Source of the DNA: Endozoicomonas sp. G2_2
GTDB taxonomy: Bacteria > Pseudomonadota > Gammaproteobacteria > Nevskiales > Salinisphaeraceae
Length of the DNA: 64,000 nucleotides
Direction of reading: 5' to 3'
Assembly: GCF_017744135.1 (NCBI RefSeq)
Contig: NZ_JAGHQU010000009.1
Coordinates: 115,229 to 179,228, forward strand
Of this stretch, positions 9,042 to 17,133 are shown in pieces. Below the pieces are notes generated by a model that saw only the letters and a program-made list of their open reading frames with translations, searched no databases and was not told where the DNA came from. The translations under genes were made by a program, and so were the position numbers. Every line of letters begins with the position of its first letter. Position 1 is the stretch's first letter.

Positions 9042-10304
9042 ATGGTTCGCGTGTCCGCTCTGATCCTCGCGGTTGTTCTGGCGGTCACGGCGCTGTGGTG
9101 GCTAAGCCGCGATATTCTCCCGCCCTCGACGATCCGCTTCGCCGCCGGCACCGAGAACGGCGGCTACTGGCGGATCGCCGAGCGCTACCGCGACATACTC
9201 GCAAGAGACAATATCGACCTGAAGCTGATCCCGACCGCCGGCTCTGTCGAGAACGCCCGGCTCATGGCCAGCGGCGAGGCCGACGCTGCGCTGCTGCAGG
9301 GCGGCATTGCCGCGGGCGAGCGCATCGAAACCCTGGGTGCCGTCTTTACCGAACCGTTCCTCATCTTCGCCCGACCGACCGCCGACGTGGACGTGCCCCG
9401 CAACCCCGCGCAATGGTCCGGGCTGCGCATTGCCGCGGGCGAAGACGGCTCCGGCACACGGGCCGCCGCGCAAGCGTTTCTAAACGCTGCGGGCCTTTCA
9501 GACAACGCCAATACGCTGCTGCCGCGCGGCGGCGCCGAAGCCGCCAGCGCACTGACCTCGGGCGACGCCGACGTCGCGCTGTTCGTAGCCCCCCTCTCGG
9601 CGCCCTATCTCGCGCCACTATTGGCGGACGGCGACACCACGCTTTTGCAACTCGACCATATCGTTGCCCTGTCCAGGCGCATGCCGCAATCGATTCTGGT
9701 GGACGTGCCTTCCGGCGCCTTCGCCCTCGATCCGCCGTTGCCTGCGCGGGAGCGCCAGCTGCTGGGGCTGGTGGCGCGTATTGTCGCACAGCCGGAACTG
9801 CACCCGGCTATCGTCGACCGGCTTGTCGAAGCCGCGCGGGAAGTCCACGAACCCGGCGACGTGATCACGCCCGAAGGCCAGTTTCCGACCATGGACAACA
9901 CGTCCCTGCCGCAGGACCCCTACGCCCGCGATCTGATCGCCGACGGCGCCAGCCCGCTGAACGCGTTCCTGCCGTATTGGGTGGTAGCGCAGATCAGCCG
10001 CTTCGCAATCCTGCTGCTGCCGATCGTGTTTCTGTTGCTGCCGCTGCTGCGCACGCTGCCCGGGCTCTACAAATGGAGCGTGCGCAACCGCGTGTTTCGC
10101 CACTACGCGCGTATTCGCGAAATCGACGAAGCCGCATCGGAAACCGAAGACCCACAACAACTGCGCGAACTCCAATCCGAACTCGCCGAGCTGGATCGCC
10201 AGATCGCGAACCTGCACCTACCGCTCACGTATCGCGGCTACGCCTACGACGCTCGGCTGCATATCGATCTGTTGCGGAAACGGATTGCTAATCGGGTGGC
10301 GTGA
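9042..10304 (+). CDS. TAXI-family TRAP transporter solute-binding protein, membrane-anchored at both ends
   Basis: A 420-residue protein preceded by AAAGGAA. A signal-anchor helix spans residues 5-22, followed by the TAXI-type periplasmic binding fold: FAAGTENGGYWRIAERY, PTAGSVENARLMASGEAD and the Gly-Ser-Gly loop GEDGSGTRAAAQAFL. Around residues 309-340 there is a second hydrophobic helix, followed by a basic segment and a heptad-like glutamate/leucine stretch near residues 365-390 that looks like a coiled coil. The SBP domain normally delivers a dicarboxylate or similar ligand to a DctQM permease, but no permease gene is adjacent. The C-terminal anchor plus cytosolic coiled coil suggests a sensor or tethered receptor rather than a free binding protein; this is inference. 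Confidence 0.8.
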   Translation: MVRVSALILAVVLAVTALWWLSRDILPPSTIRFAAGTENGGYWRIAERYRDILARDNIDLKLIPTAGSVENARLMASGEADAALLQGGIAAGERIETLGAVFTEPFLIFARPTADVDVPRNPAQWSGLRIAAGEDGSGTRAAAQAFLNAAGLSDNANTLLPRGGAEAASALTSGDADVALFVAPLSAPYLAPLLADGDTTLLQLDHIVALSRRMPQSILVDVPSGAFALDPPLPARERQLLGLVARIVAQPELHPAIVDRLVEAAREVHEPGDVITPEGQFPTMDNTSLPQDPYARDLIADGASPLNAFLPYWVVAQISRFAILLLPIVFLLLPLLRTLPGLYKWSVRNRVFRHYARIREIDEAASETEDPQQLRELQSELAELDRQIANLHLPLTYRGYAYDARLHIDLLRKRIANRVA

Positions 10305-10352
10305 ATAGAACAACCCGTATGCGCCACACGACAGCTGGTCAGTACTTGATAG

Positions 10353-10535
10353 CTAGCAGCCCATGCCCTGGAAAACGTGGTCTGTCCCCTATTATTCCCG
10401 GAACAGATCTCGGTCGCCATCGAAGACGTCGCCCCCAGCAACTGGGCGCGCGAGGTCTACGACCGCGAGATCGCCCCCAAGGCCGACGCGTTATACCGCA
10501 AGCCCGGCTACGACCCCGACGCGCTGCCGCGATAA
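10353..10535 (+). pseudogene. remnant of a tautomerase-family gene (C-terminal fragment)
   Basis: After an in-frame TAG at 10350 the + frame has no start codon but encodes FPEQISVAIEDVAPSNWAR, then EVYDREIAPKADALYRKPGY up to the TAA at 10533. That is the C-terminal half of a 4-oxalocrotonate-tautomerase-like protein (the conserved VSVAIEDVAPxDWA ... LYxKPGY pattern). The N-terminal half with the catalytic Pro-1 is missing. It lies next to the LysR/DoxX/glyoxalase genes and was probably once part of that neighbourhood. It is too short and start-less to be expressed as an enzyme. Confidence 0.55.
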
Positions 10536-10577
10536 ACCGCGCCGACCCCGCCCCGGCGCGCACCCCCGGAACGCCGG

Positions 10578-11537
10578 CTACGCCCGGCTTGCGCCGCCGG
10601 CCGGCGCATCAGGCTTGCCGGGCCGGCGAATCAGGCCGGTCTGGTTATCGCGCAACGCGTCGAACGCCCCTTCCAGATAATCGAGCATGCTGCGCAGCTT
10701 GGCCGGCATCAGCGTGCGCTCGGGATACACCGCGTACAGCGGCAGTCGCGGTGGCGGGTAATCCGGCAACAACGCGGTGAGCGCGCCGTTTGCCAGCGCG
10801 TCGCCCACGATGAAATCGGGCTGGACGGTGATACCGCCGCCGGCGATCGCGATATCGCGCAGCACGTCGCCGCTGTTCGCGCGCAGGCCCTGGCGCGTGC
10901 GCACGCGCAGCCAACGGCTGCCGTCCCAGAACGGCCACTCCAGCCCGTGCCGCGCGTAGCTGTAGGTCAGACACTGATGCTGCGCGAGCTCGCGCGGATG
11001 CGCCGGTTCACCGTGCCGGGCGAGATACGCCGGTGACGCGACCACCGTCATGCCCAACAGGCCCAGTCGCTTGGCCACCAGCGTCGAATCCTCGAGCTCG
11101 CCGATGCGCAGGGCCAGATCGAACCCTTCCTCGACGAGCCCCACGCGTCGGTCCGCCAGCACCACATCCAGCTCGACGTCCGGATAACGTTGCTGGTAAC
11201 CCGCCAGCAGCGAGCCCAGATAGACGGTCCCGAAAACATAGGGCGCGTTGATTCGCAGCCGTCCCTGCGGACTCTGCCCGGCGTGCTGGAAAGCCCCCTC
11301 GAGCTGCTTGAACTGGTCGAGGATGATTTCGGCCTGCGCGCGCATGTCGCGCCCGGCCTCCGTCAGGCTCAGCCGGCGCGTGGTCCGCTGCAACAGGCGA
11401 CTGGAAAAATGCTGCTCCAGAAACGCCACGTGCTTGCTCACCGCCGAGCGCGACATGCCCAGGTGCTCGGCGGCCGCGGTAAAGCTTTGTCGCTGCGCGA
11501 CTTCCACGAACACCTGCATGGCCGTCAGCGTATCCAC
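10578..11537 (-). CDS. LysR-family transcriptional regulator
   Basis: A 319-residue LysR regulator. The winged HTH occupies residues 1-60 (MQVFVEVAQRQSFTAAAEHL, then SRSAVSKHVAFLE). A linker helix and the substrate-binding domain follow, with RLRINAPYVFG, DLALRIGELEDSTLVA and SGDVLRDIAIAGGGI. It belongs to the large group controlling small stress or detoxification operons. The gene is divergent from doxX at 11671, with 133 AT-rich bases between. That arrangement is typical for a LysR protein acting on the neighbouring operon and itself. The last ~15 residues are a Pro/Ala tail. The inducer is unknown. Confidence 0.93.
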   Translation of the reverse strand: MDTLTAMQVFVEVAQRQSFTAAAEHLGMSRSAVSKHVAFLEQHFSSRLLQRTTRRLSLTEAGRDMRAQAEIILDQFKQLEGAFQHAGQSPQGRLRINAPYVFGTVYLGSLLAGYQQRYPDVELDVVLADRRVGLVEEGFDLALRIGELEDSTLVAKRLGLLGMTVVASPAYLARHGEPAHPRELAQHQCLTYSYARHGLEWPFWDGSRWLRVRTRQGLRANSGDVLRDIAIAGGGITVQPDFIVGDALANGALTALLPDYPPPRLPLYAVYPERTLMPAKLRSMLDYLEGAFDALRDNQTGLIRRPGKPDAPAGGASRA

Positions 11538-11552
11538 GATAGATCCCTTAGT

Positions 11553-11569
11553 GTTTCCAAAACGTAAAC
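11553..11569. promoter_or_regulatory. candidate LysR operator in the lysR-doxX divergent region
   Basis: GTTT-N9-AAAC dyad (GTTTCCAAAACGTAAAC) containing a T-N11-A core, located 16 bases before the lysR start codon and about 100 before doxX. The surrounding 11540-11625 stretch is strikingly AT-rich for this genome. The operator assignment is inferred from position and symmetry only. Confidence 0.4.
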
Positions 11570-11670
11570 AGTGATTTTTATCATCGCATGTTTATCCTTT
11601 TATAAGAATCAATAAACTAGGAATCAATCGCCGCTGTCCCGTTTAGCGCGGCGTTCCACAGGAGTCCCTC

Positions 11671-12123
11671 ATGTCTGCAACGCTGACACATACCCATCGG
11701 GCCGATACCGCGGCCGCAACGTCCGTGCGTGATCTGGGCCCCACGCTGCTGCGCCTGGGCCTCGGGATCATGTTCATCGCCCACGGTCTGACCAAGCTCT
11801 TGGTCTGGACGCTGCCCGGCACCGCCCAGTTCTTTGCCTCGGTCGGCTTTCCCGGCTGGCTGGCCTATCCGGTGACGGCCGTCGAATTGCTCGGCGGCGC
11901 ATTGCTGATCCTCGGCGTACAGGTGCGCTGGGTCGCCCTGATCCTGGCCATCGAGCTGGCCTTCGCGGCGATTCCCCACCTGGGCAACGGTTGGATGTTC
12001 GCCAGCCCCAACGGCGGCTGGGAATACCCGGTCTTTCTTTCGCTCACGGCCTTCGCGCTGGCGCTGTCCGGCGACGGTCGCTATGCGCTGATGCCGTCCT
12101 ATCGCCTGCCGAACCGCGGCTAG
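11671..12123 (+). CDS. DoxX family membrane protein
   Basis: A 150-residue protein with four hydrophobic helices and the DoxX pattern: LRLGLGIMFIAHGLTKL, GFPGWLAYPVTAVELLGG, and a following AIPHLGNGWMF. It is preceded by CACAGGAGTCC, a good Shine-Dalgarno. DoxX proteins sit in the inner membrane and are commonly paired with redox or electrophile stress enzymes. Here it heads a two-gene unit with the ring-cleavage/glyoxalase-fold protein at 12220, opposite the LysR regulator. Confidence 0.9.
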   Translation: MSATLTHTHRADTAAATSVRDLGPTLLRLGLGIMFIAHGLTKLLVWTLPGTAQFFASVGFPGWLAYPVTAVELLGGALLILGVQVRWVALILAIELAFAAIPHLGNGWMFASPNGGWEYPVFLSLTAFALALSGDGRYALMPSYRLPNRG

Positions 12124-12219
12124 GCAAGGCCAATACCGCCTCGGCCGCGCCATCGCCGGCCGGGCCGCCCAATCCATACGCCGCCTGCACGCAAGGCAGA
12201 CGGCCCATCGGAGATTGTC

Positions 12220-13065
12220 ATGAGCCCATCGAATGACCTGTCGGCTACCCCGCTCTCGGTCGCCGACGTCACCCTCGTCGTCCGCGATCTGGCGACCGTC
12301 AGTCGCTTTTATCAACAGGCGATCGGCTTGCAGCCGCTGGCGACCGATCGCGCGGAACACGTGCTCGGCGCCGGCGATCAAGCGTTGCTGCGGCTGCGCG
12401 CCGATCCCGGCGCACGACGCCCCGGCCGGCGCGCCGCCGGGCTGTTCCACACGGCCTTTCTGCTGCCGAGCCGACCCGACCTCGGCGCCTGGCTGCGTCA
12501 TACGCTCGCCCAGAAAGACGCTCGGATCACCGGCGCCTCCGATCACGCGGTCAGCGAAGCGCTGTACCTGCACGATCCGGAAGGCAACGGCATCGAAGTC
12601 TACGTCGACCGCCCGCGCGAACAATGGACCCGCCAGGGCGGCTGGGTCGAGATGACCACCGAGCCGCTGGACGTCGACGACCTGCTCGGCCAGGCCCGAT
12701 CCGCGTGGCGCGGCGCCCCGGCGGCGACCCGTATCGGGCACGTGCATCTGCAGGTCGGCGATACCGTCACGGCCGAATCGTTCTATCGGGACGGGCTCGG
12801 CTTCGCCGTCACCCACCGCCGGCCCGGCGCGACGTTTTTCGCCACCGGCGGCTATCACCACCAGCTGGCCGCCAACGTCTGGAACAGCCAGGGCGCGACC
12901 CCGCGCGATCCGGCAACGACCGGTCTCGCCGCCCTCACCCTGGCTACGCCCCGCGGCGACCTGCTCGAACACACGGATGCGTCGGCGATCCGCCACGACC
13001 CCTGGGGCATCGCGATCGAACTCACCCGGGCCAGCGCACCGGCCGCGGCCACGAACGACACCTGA
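12220..13065 (+). CDS. VOC / glyoxalase-fold dioxygenase (CatE-like)
   Basis: A 281-residue tandem vicinal-oxygen-chelate protein. The first module starts LSVADVTLVVRDLATVSRFY and carries FHTAFLLPSRPDLGAWLRH and GNGIEVYVDRP. The second starts TRIGHVHLQVGDTVTAESFY and contains YHHQLAANVWNS and DPWGIAIEL. The metal ligands His, His and Glu are where a CatE/catechol-2,3-dioxygenase-like protein has them. Members of this type cleave hydroquinones or catechols and protect against quinones. It is 96 bases downstream of doxX and probably co-transcribed, under the divergent LysR regulator. The exact substrate cannot be read from the sequence. Confidence 0.87.
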   Translation: MSPSNDLSATPLSVADVTLVVRDLATVSRFYQQAIGLQPLATDRAEHVLGAGDQALLRLRADPGARRPGRRAAGLFHTAFLLPSRPDLGAWLRHTLAQKDARITGASDHAVSEALYLHDPEGNGIEVYVDRPREQWTRQGGWVEMTTEPLDVDDLLGQARSAWRGAPAATRIGHVHLQVGDTVTAESFYRDGLGFAVTHRRPGATFFATGGYHHQLAANVWNSQGATPRDPATTGLAALTLATPRGDLLEHTDASAIRHDPWGIAIELTRASAPAAATNDT

Positions 13066-13330
13066 GCCAAGCCGCGGGCGGCGCTTGCAACCCGGCCCGA
13101 CGGGCTGCAAGCGCACGGTTAGGCCCATCGTCGGCGGGTTCGGGCGTGCATACGGCGCCATCGCCCGAGACGAACGCGCGACCGGCGTTGCCGCCACCGC
13201 CACAGCCGGCTTGTTCACCTACCCTTCCTTTCGAGCGGCACCGAGCCGAAGTCGGGCTTTGACGCACAGCGGCGTGCCAGGTCGCCGCAGGATAGAATAC
13301 GCCGCCCCATGCCGACCGAATCGACCGCCC

Positions 13331-14539
13331 ATGACGCTGCGTGCACCCACGACCGCGAATCCGCCCCAAATCAGGCGTGTCGTTGGTCTGATCCCGGCGC
13401 CGGAGTTGCCCGAGCGCATCGTCGAACTCGTCCTGCCCGAAATGGCAACGCTGCTAGGACGTTACATCGATGACCGTTGCGATTGGCAGGTCGATACCGT
13501 GACCGAGCCGGTAATCGGCGCACGCGACGATACGCAACAACTGGTCGCCAACGCGGCGTCGATCGGCGAACGGCGCGGCTGGGACTATGTGCTCTGCCTC
13601 ACGGACCTGCCCATCTTCCGTGGCGCCGAACTGACGATCGCTGAAGCCAGCGAAGCGCGCGGCGTGGCTTTTCTGTCGCTGCCGGCGCTGGGCGCGGCGC
13701 CGCTGCGCCGTCGGGTGCGCGAAGCCTTGCTGCATCTGTTGAACGAGCTTCATCACGGTAGTTCGGATGCAGCACGCGATCGGCAACAGGACCACGTGCA
13801 GAGCCGCCAACGCCGATACAGTACACACGGGTTGAGAAACAACAACTCGCGCCAGCTGGTCGGCTCGCGTCTGATGGAGCGATTCGCCCCATTCCGGCGC
13901 GTTCGGCCGGACAACGAGAACATCGATGTTCGCTTCGTGGCGGCGAAGCCCCGCCGAGCCCGCTGTCGCCTGCTGGCTGGCATGATACGCGCCAATCGTC
14001 CGTGGACGATTCTTCCCGCCTTCAAAGGCATCATCGCGGTCGCGTTCGCGACGGGCGCCTACGGCCTGGTGTTTCCCTCGCTGTGGCGCTTGAGCGACGC
14101 CTACGAGCCCTGGCGTTTTGTCCTGCTGATGCTGACTTCGATCAGCGCGATGGTTGCCTGGATCATCATCGACCACCGGCTCTGGGAACCCCGTCACGCG
14201 GCCAATTCCACGACGCTGCGCCGACTGTACAATCTGGCGACGATCGGCACCCTGACAATGGGCGTGCTCTGCTATTACGCCACCCTTTTCGCCCTGTTTC
14301 TCCTCGCCGTCGCTCTTTTCGTGCCCGGGGATCTGCTCGGCAAGACGCTTGGCCACGAGGCCACGGCAGGCTCGTTTCCCGCCCTGGCCTGGCTGGCCAG
14401 CTCGGTGGCGACGGTCGCGGGTGCACTGGGCTCAAGCCTCGAGAGCGATGAAACCGTTCGTAACGCCACCTATGGCTTTCGCCAGCAAAAGCGCCAGGAG
14501 CAGATCCAATCCGGCGAACGCGCATCGAAACAGGACTGA
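13331..14539 (+). CDS. membrane protein of unknown function with N-terminal soluble domain
   Basis: A 402-residue protein. Residues 1-140 form a soluble alpha/beta region (VVGLIPAPELPERIVE, then DYVLCLTDLPIF and FLSLPALGAA). This is followed by a polar charged segment, and from about residue 232 by five or so hydrophobic helices (KGIIAVAFATGAYGLVFPSL, LLMLTSISAMVAWIIIDH, GVLCYYATLFALFLLAVALF). It ends with ALGSSLESDETVRNATYGFR. I recognise the architecture from actinobacterial membrane proteins of unknown function, so horizontal acquisition is possible. The start at 13331 is chosen because MTLRAPTTANPPQ precedes the conserved region; the 118 codons of open frame before it are low-complexity and overlap the preceding gene. 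Confidence 0.65.
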   Translation: MTLRAPTTANPPQIRRVVGLIPAPELPERIVELVLPEMATLLGRYIDDRCDWQVDTVTEPVIGARDDTQQLVANAASIGERRGWDYVLCLTDLPIFRGAELTIAEASEARGVAFLSLPALGAAPLRRRVREALLHLLNELHHGSSDAARDRQQDHVQSRQRRYSTHGLRNNNSRQLVGSRLMERFAPFRRVRPDNENIDVRFVAAKPRRARCRLLAGMIRANRPWTILPAFKGIIAVAFATGAYGLVFPSLWRLSDAYEPWRFVLLMLTSISAMVAWIIIDHRLWEPRHAANSTTLRRLYNLATIGTLTMGVLCYYATLFALFLLAVALFVPGDLLGKTLGHEATAGSFPALAWLASSVATVAGALGSSLESDETVRNATYGFRQQKRQEQIQSGERASKQD

Positions 14540-14892
14540 ACGCCGACGCGAGTACGACCGCCGCGGCGTCGCCGCCCGGCCGTTGCGCCGCGCTTGCTTT
14601 CGCTGCCCCGCATGCCGCACGGTCCACCCGGCATTCGCGATGGCCTCGCCTGAACACCGCGTACCGGCAGCGGCCGAGATCGGCCAGCACTTCACGTTCG
14701 CGGCAGGGCATGCGAACGCACGGCAGGCTGAGGTGCGCGCCCTCCCGAAGCGGGCCAACCGACGTGAGGTGGCCCGCGCAACGCGCCACTGGACGATCAG
14801 GCAAGAAATCGACAAGAACCGATACGGCATAACCCGCCCATGCCGACTATGCTGGGTCACCACTTCATTCATAGCCCTGCAAGGAGGCTATT
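14540..14892 (+). other. intergenic leader of the aldehyde dehydrogenase gene
   Basis: 353 bases without a believable ORF. The only clear element is the AAGGAGG-type ribosome-binding site at about 14880-14886 that fixes the GTG start of the next gene. Confidence 0.4.
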
Positions 14893-15870
14893 GTGACGGA
14901 CCGCGTTAAGACCGTTAACCCGGCAACGGGTCAGGTGATCCGCGAATTCGAGACGATTTCGGATGCACAACTTCAACAGAAGATCGAACAGACGCACGAA
15001 GCCTTCCTCGACTGGAAAGAGCGTTCGTTCGACGAGCGCGGCGAGCTGATACGCAAGATCGGCGAACTGCTGGTCGCGGACAAGGATCGCTTGTCGGCGT
15101 TGATGACCGAGGAAATGGGCAAGCCCATCGGCCAGGCGCCGGGCGAACTCGATCTGTGCAAGGGCATCTGCGATTACAGCGCCGACAACGCCGCCAGCGT
15201 GCTCGCCGACGAAGAGCGCGACCTGCCCGGCGGCCGAGCGCTGGTCACCCACCAGCCGATCGGCGTGATTTTCGGCATCCAGCCGTGGAACTTCCCGTTC
15301 TATCAGGTGATCCGCTACACCATCGCCAACCTGATGGCGGGCAACACCGTGCTGCTCAAGCATGCGCCCAACGTGTGGGGCTGCGCCGAAGCGCTGGAAG
15401 AGATCTTCCGCAAGGCGGGTGTGCCGGAGAACGTGTTCAACGTCCTCTACATCCAGGAGGATCAGGCCAGTCAGGTGACCGAACACCGGCTCGTGCGCGG
15501 TGTGACGTTCACCGGTAGCGCCGCCACCGGCCGCAAGATCGCCGCGGCGGCCGGCGAACATCTAAAGAAGACGGTGCTTGAGCTGGGCAGCAACGACGCC
15601 TTCCTGGTGCTCGAAGACGCCGACATCGACAAGGCCGTCGACGCCTGCGTGACCGGCCGCATCAACAACAACGGCCAGACCTGCGTCGCAGCGAAACGAT
15701 TCGTGGTAGTCGACGCCGTCTACGAGCGCTTCCGCGACGCCTACGTCGAGAAGATGCAGCAGATCAGCTTCGGCGACCCGGCCGACGAGAATACGCAGCT
15801 GGGCCCGATCGCACGCAAGGATCTGCAGGAAAACCTGCACCAGCAGGTCAAGGAATCGATCGACAACTGA
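14893..15870 (+). pseudogene. truncated NAD(P)-dependent succinate-semialdehyde dehydrogenase
   Basis: 325 codons from a GTG with a strong AAGGAGG site. The sequence is a clean ALDH superfamily match: TVNPATGQVIREFETISD at the start, the GVIFGIQPWNFPFYQ substrate loop, FTGSAATGRKIA, the general-base Glu in VLELGSNDAF (about residue 230) and the catalytic Cys in NGQTCVAAKRF (about residue 263). Succinate-semialdehyde dehydrogenases of this type are about 455 residues long. This one stops abruptly at KESIDN, losing about 130 C-terminal residues including the EEXFGP region and oligomerisation strands. The break coincides with a REP-like repeat and a toxin-antitoxin pair, so it looks like damage by insertion or deletion. 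The product is probably inactive. Confidence 0.75.
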
Positions 15871-15876
15871 AACGTC

Positions 15877-15924
15877 GGGGTCAGATCTTGCGTTGCCACA
15901 TTCACGTTATCCCCGGTATCTGAC
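15877..15924. repeat. REP-like inverted repeat at the dehydrogenase break
   Basis: GGGGTCAGAT... on the left and CCCC(GGT)ATCTGAC on the right form an inverted pair around a short centre. GGGGTCAGATC-type ends are common next to REP-associated or IS-derived sequences. It directly follows the last base of the truncated gene. Confidence 0.45.
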
Positions 15925-15926
15925 TT

Positions 15927-16235
15927 TCAACTCGTTGGTTCGTCAACCGAGTAACCGCTTTCCCGCTGATGCCGTATCGACAGAATGGCCACCAGGTCCC
16001 GTGCCGGCAAAAAGCGGTACAACGCGACATAGCCGGTTCGGCCGCGTGAAATAACCAGTTCGCGAATGTCGGGCGAATACGCGCGCCCAATGAGCGGGTG
16101 ATCTTCGAGCGTTTCGATTGCCGTAGTGATGAGGCCCACGGTTTCCGACGCCGCATCCGGCTCGGTCTCGAGAAGAAATTCGGTGACTCGTTCGAGATCG
16201 GCCAAAGCCCGGGCGGCATAGATTATTCGCGCCAC
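15927..16235 (-). CDS. parE: RelE/ParE-type toxin
   Basis: A 102-residue protein with the ParE fold: ARIIYAARALADLERVTEFL at the N-terminus, a helical middle (SETVGLITTAIETLEDHPLI), then GRAYSPDIRELVISRGRTGY and the C-terminal strands YVALYRFLPARDLVAILSIR. ParE-type toxins poison DNA gyrase or act on the ribosome; which one applies cannot be told. The gene starts at a GTG and overlaps the end of the antitoxin gene by 13 bases, the usual coupled arrangement. Confidence 0.85.
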   Translation of the reverse strand: MARIIYAARALADLERVTEFLLETEPDAASETVGLITTAIETLEDHPLIGRAYSPDIRELVISRGRTGYVALYRFLPARDLVAILSIRHQRESGYSVDEPTS

Positions 16236-16507
16236 AGTTTCGGCTGCGGACGCTCTACCGATTCACCGCGCAGACGCGCACGGGTATAACGATGGACGTC
16301 CGCGGCATCGTAGCCTTCGCCGCTTTCGCACATCTGTTCGTACGCGGCCTCGGCATCGGCGAGAAAAGCGAGTTGCTGCTCGGCCGCTACAACGGCGTTC
16401 TGGAGTGATTCCAGCATGAACGCATGCGCGCTGGTATGGCGTGCTTCCGCGACCGTGCGTAGCCGCGCTTTGAGTTCGTCGGGAAGTTTTAACGACGTGG
16501 TGGACAT
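16223..16507 (-). CDS. ribbon-helix-helix (CopG/ParD-like) antitoxin
   Basis: A 94-residue protein starting MSTTSLKLPDELKARLRTVA, the beta strand and first helix of a ribbon-helix-helix DNA-binding domain, continuing RHTSAHAFMLESLQNAV. The C-terminal half is acidic and unstructured-looking, where ParD-like antitoxins wrap the toxin. The first of two close ATGs is at 16516; 16507 is chosen because the RHH strand begins there. It is cotranscribed with parE, probably autoregulated through the palindrome at 16523-16552. Confidence 0.8.
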   Translation of the reverse strand: MSTTSLKLPDELKARLRTVAEARHTSAHAFMLESLQNAVVAAEQQLAFLADAEAAYEQMCESGEGYDAADVHRYTRARLRGESVERPQPKLWRE

Positions 16508-16522
16508 GACTGGCACCGTAAA

Positions 16523-16552
16523 ACGCGTGGTGCTAATAAAGTAACACCGCGT
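16523..16552. promoter_or_regulatory. palindromic operator of the toxin-antitoxin operon
   Basis: ACGCG(T)GGTG ... CACCGCGT inverted repeat lying 16 bases upstream of the antitoxin start, overlapping an AT-rich segment (CTAATAAAGTAAC) that can serve as -10. An RHH antitoxin would be expected to bind here. Confidence 0.55.
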
Positions 16553-16595
16553 TATGTGGTTGTCAGCGTCACACGCTTGCGGGCACGCTACGCCC

Positions 16596-17117
16596 CTACG
16601 CCATCAAGGCGTCCAGTTCACGCGAACGCTCCTTCGACAGGCGACGCGCCTGAATGGCGGTGTTAAGTTCACGCGCCGCAGCGCTGATTTCGAGCGTGGC
16701 GGCATCCACCGCATAGCCATGATCGGCAAGCCAGGATAAGGCATCCGACAAATGCCAAAGCGATGGGTTGCCTTCGTGAATCGCAGCCGGGAACGTCGCG
16801 CCGCGCTTGGTAGCGATCTTGCGCAGGTTCTGGCGGGACATGCCGACGTGCTCGGCGATATCGGTGAGGCCGGCGTAGTCCGGCAGCACTTCGACCAGTT
16901 GGGCGTCATCGAGCGCTTTTCGAACATCCGCGATAGCGCTTTCGAGCGCGGCGGCCCCGCTTTCTGCTTCGCGTGCGAACTCGAGCGCGAGCCGCCCGGA
17001 ATGGCCGATACCCGGAAGCGCGTCGTCACAGCCGGCTTCGAACAGTCGATCGACCAATGCTTCATCGTCACCGTCGTGGCTATTCAAACGATATTTGAGC
17101 GTGAAGATGTATTCCAT
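16596..17117 (-). CDS. helix-turn-helix DNA-binding protein
   Basis: A 173-residue protein preceded by a good GGAGG site. The N-terminal 90 residues are an alpha/beta region (MEYIFTLKYRLNSHDGDDEA, ARLFEAGCDDALPGIGHSG-like). A MerR/AlpA-like winged helix follows at about residues 90-150 (GLTDIAEHVGMSRQNLRKIA and FPAAIHEGNPSLWHLSDALS), and the protein ends in a helical tail. I have seen this family annotated only as DNA-binding protein. It lies directly upstream (in the same direction) of the toxin-antitoxin operon, but 88 bases separate them. The long open frame begins at 17432; the extra 105 codons are not protein-like. Confidence 0.7.
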   Translation of the reverse strand: MEYIFTLKYRLNSHDGDDEALVDRLFEAGCDDALPGIGHSGRLALEFAREAESGAAALESAIADVRKALDDAQLVEVLPDYAGLTDIAEHVGMSRQNLRKIATKRGATFPAAIHEGNPSLWHLSDALSWLADHGYAVDAATLEISAAARELNTAIQARRLSKERSRELDALMA

Positions 17118-17133
17118 GACCGCCTCCAACTGA

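Noticed and set aside
12977..13330. 118-codon upstream extension of the membrane protein at 13331
   Set aside because: Overlaps the VOC gene end and is arginine/proline-rich noise; no conserved segment.
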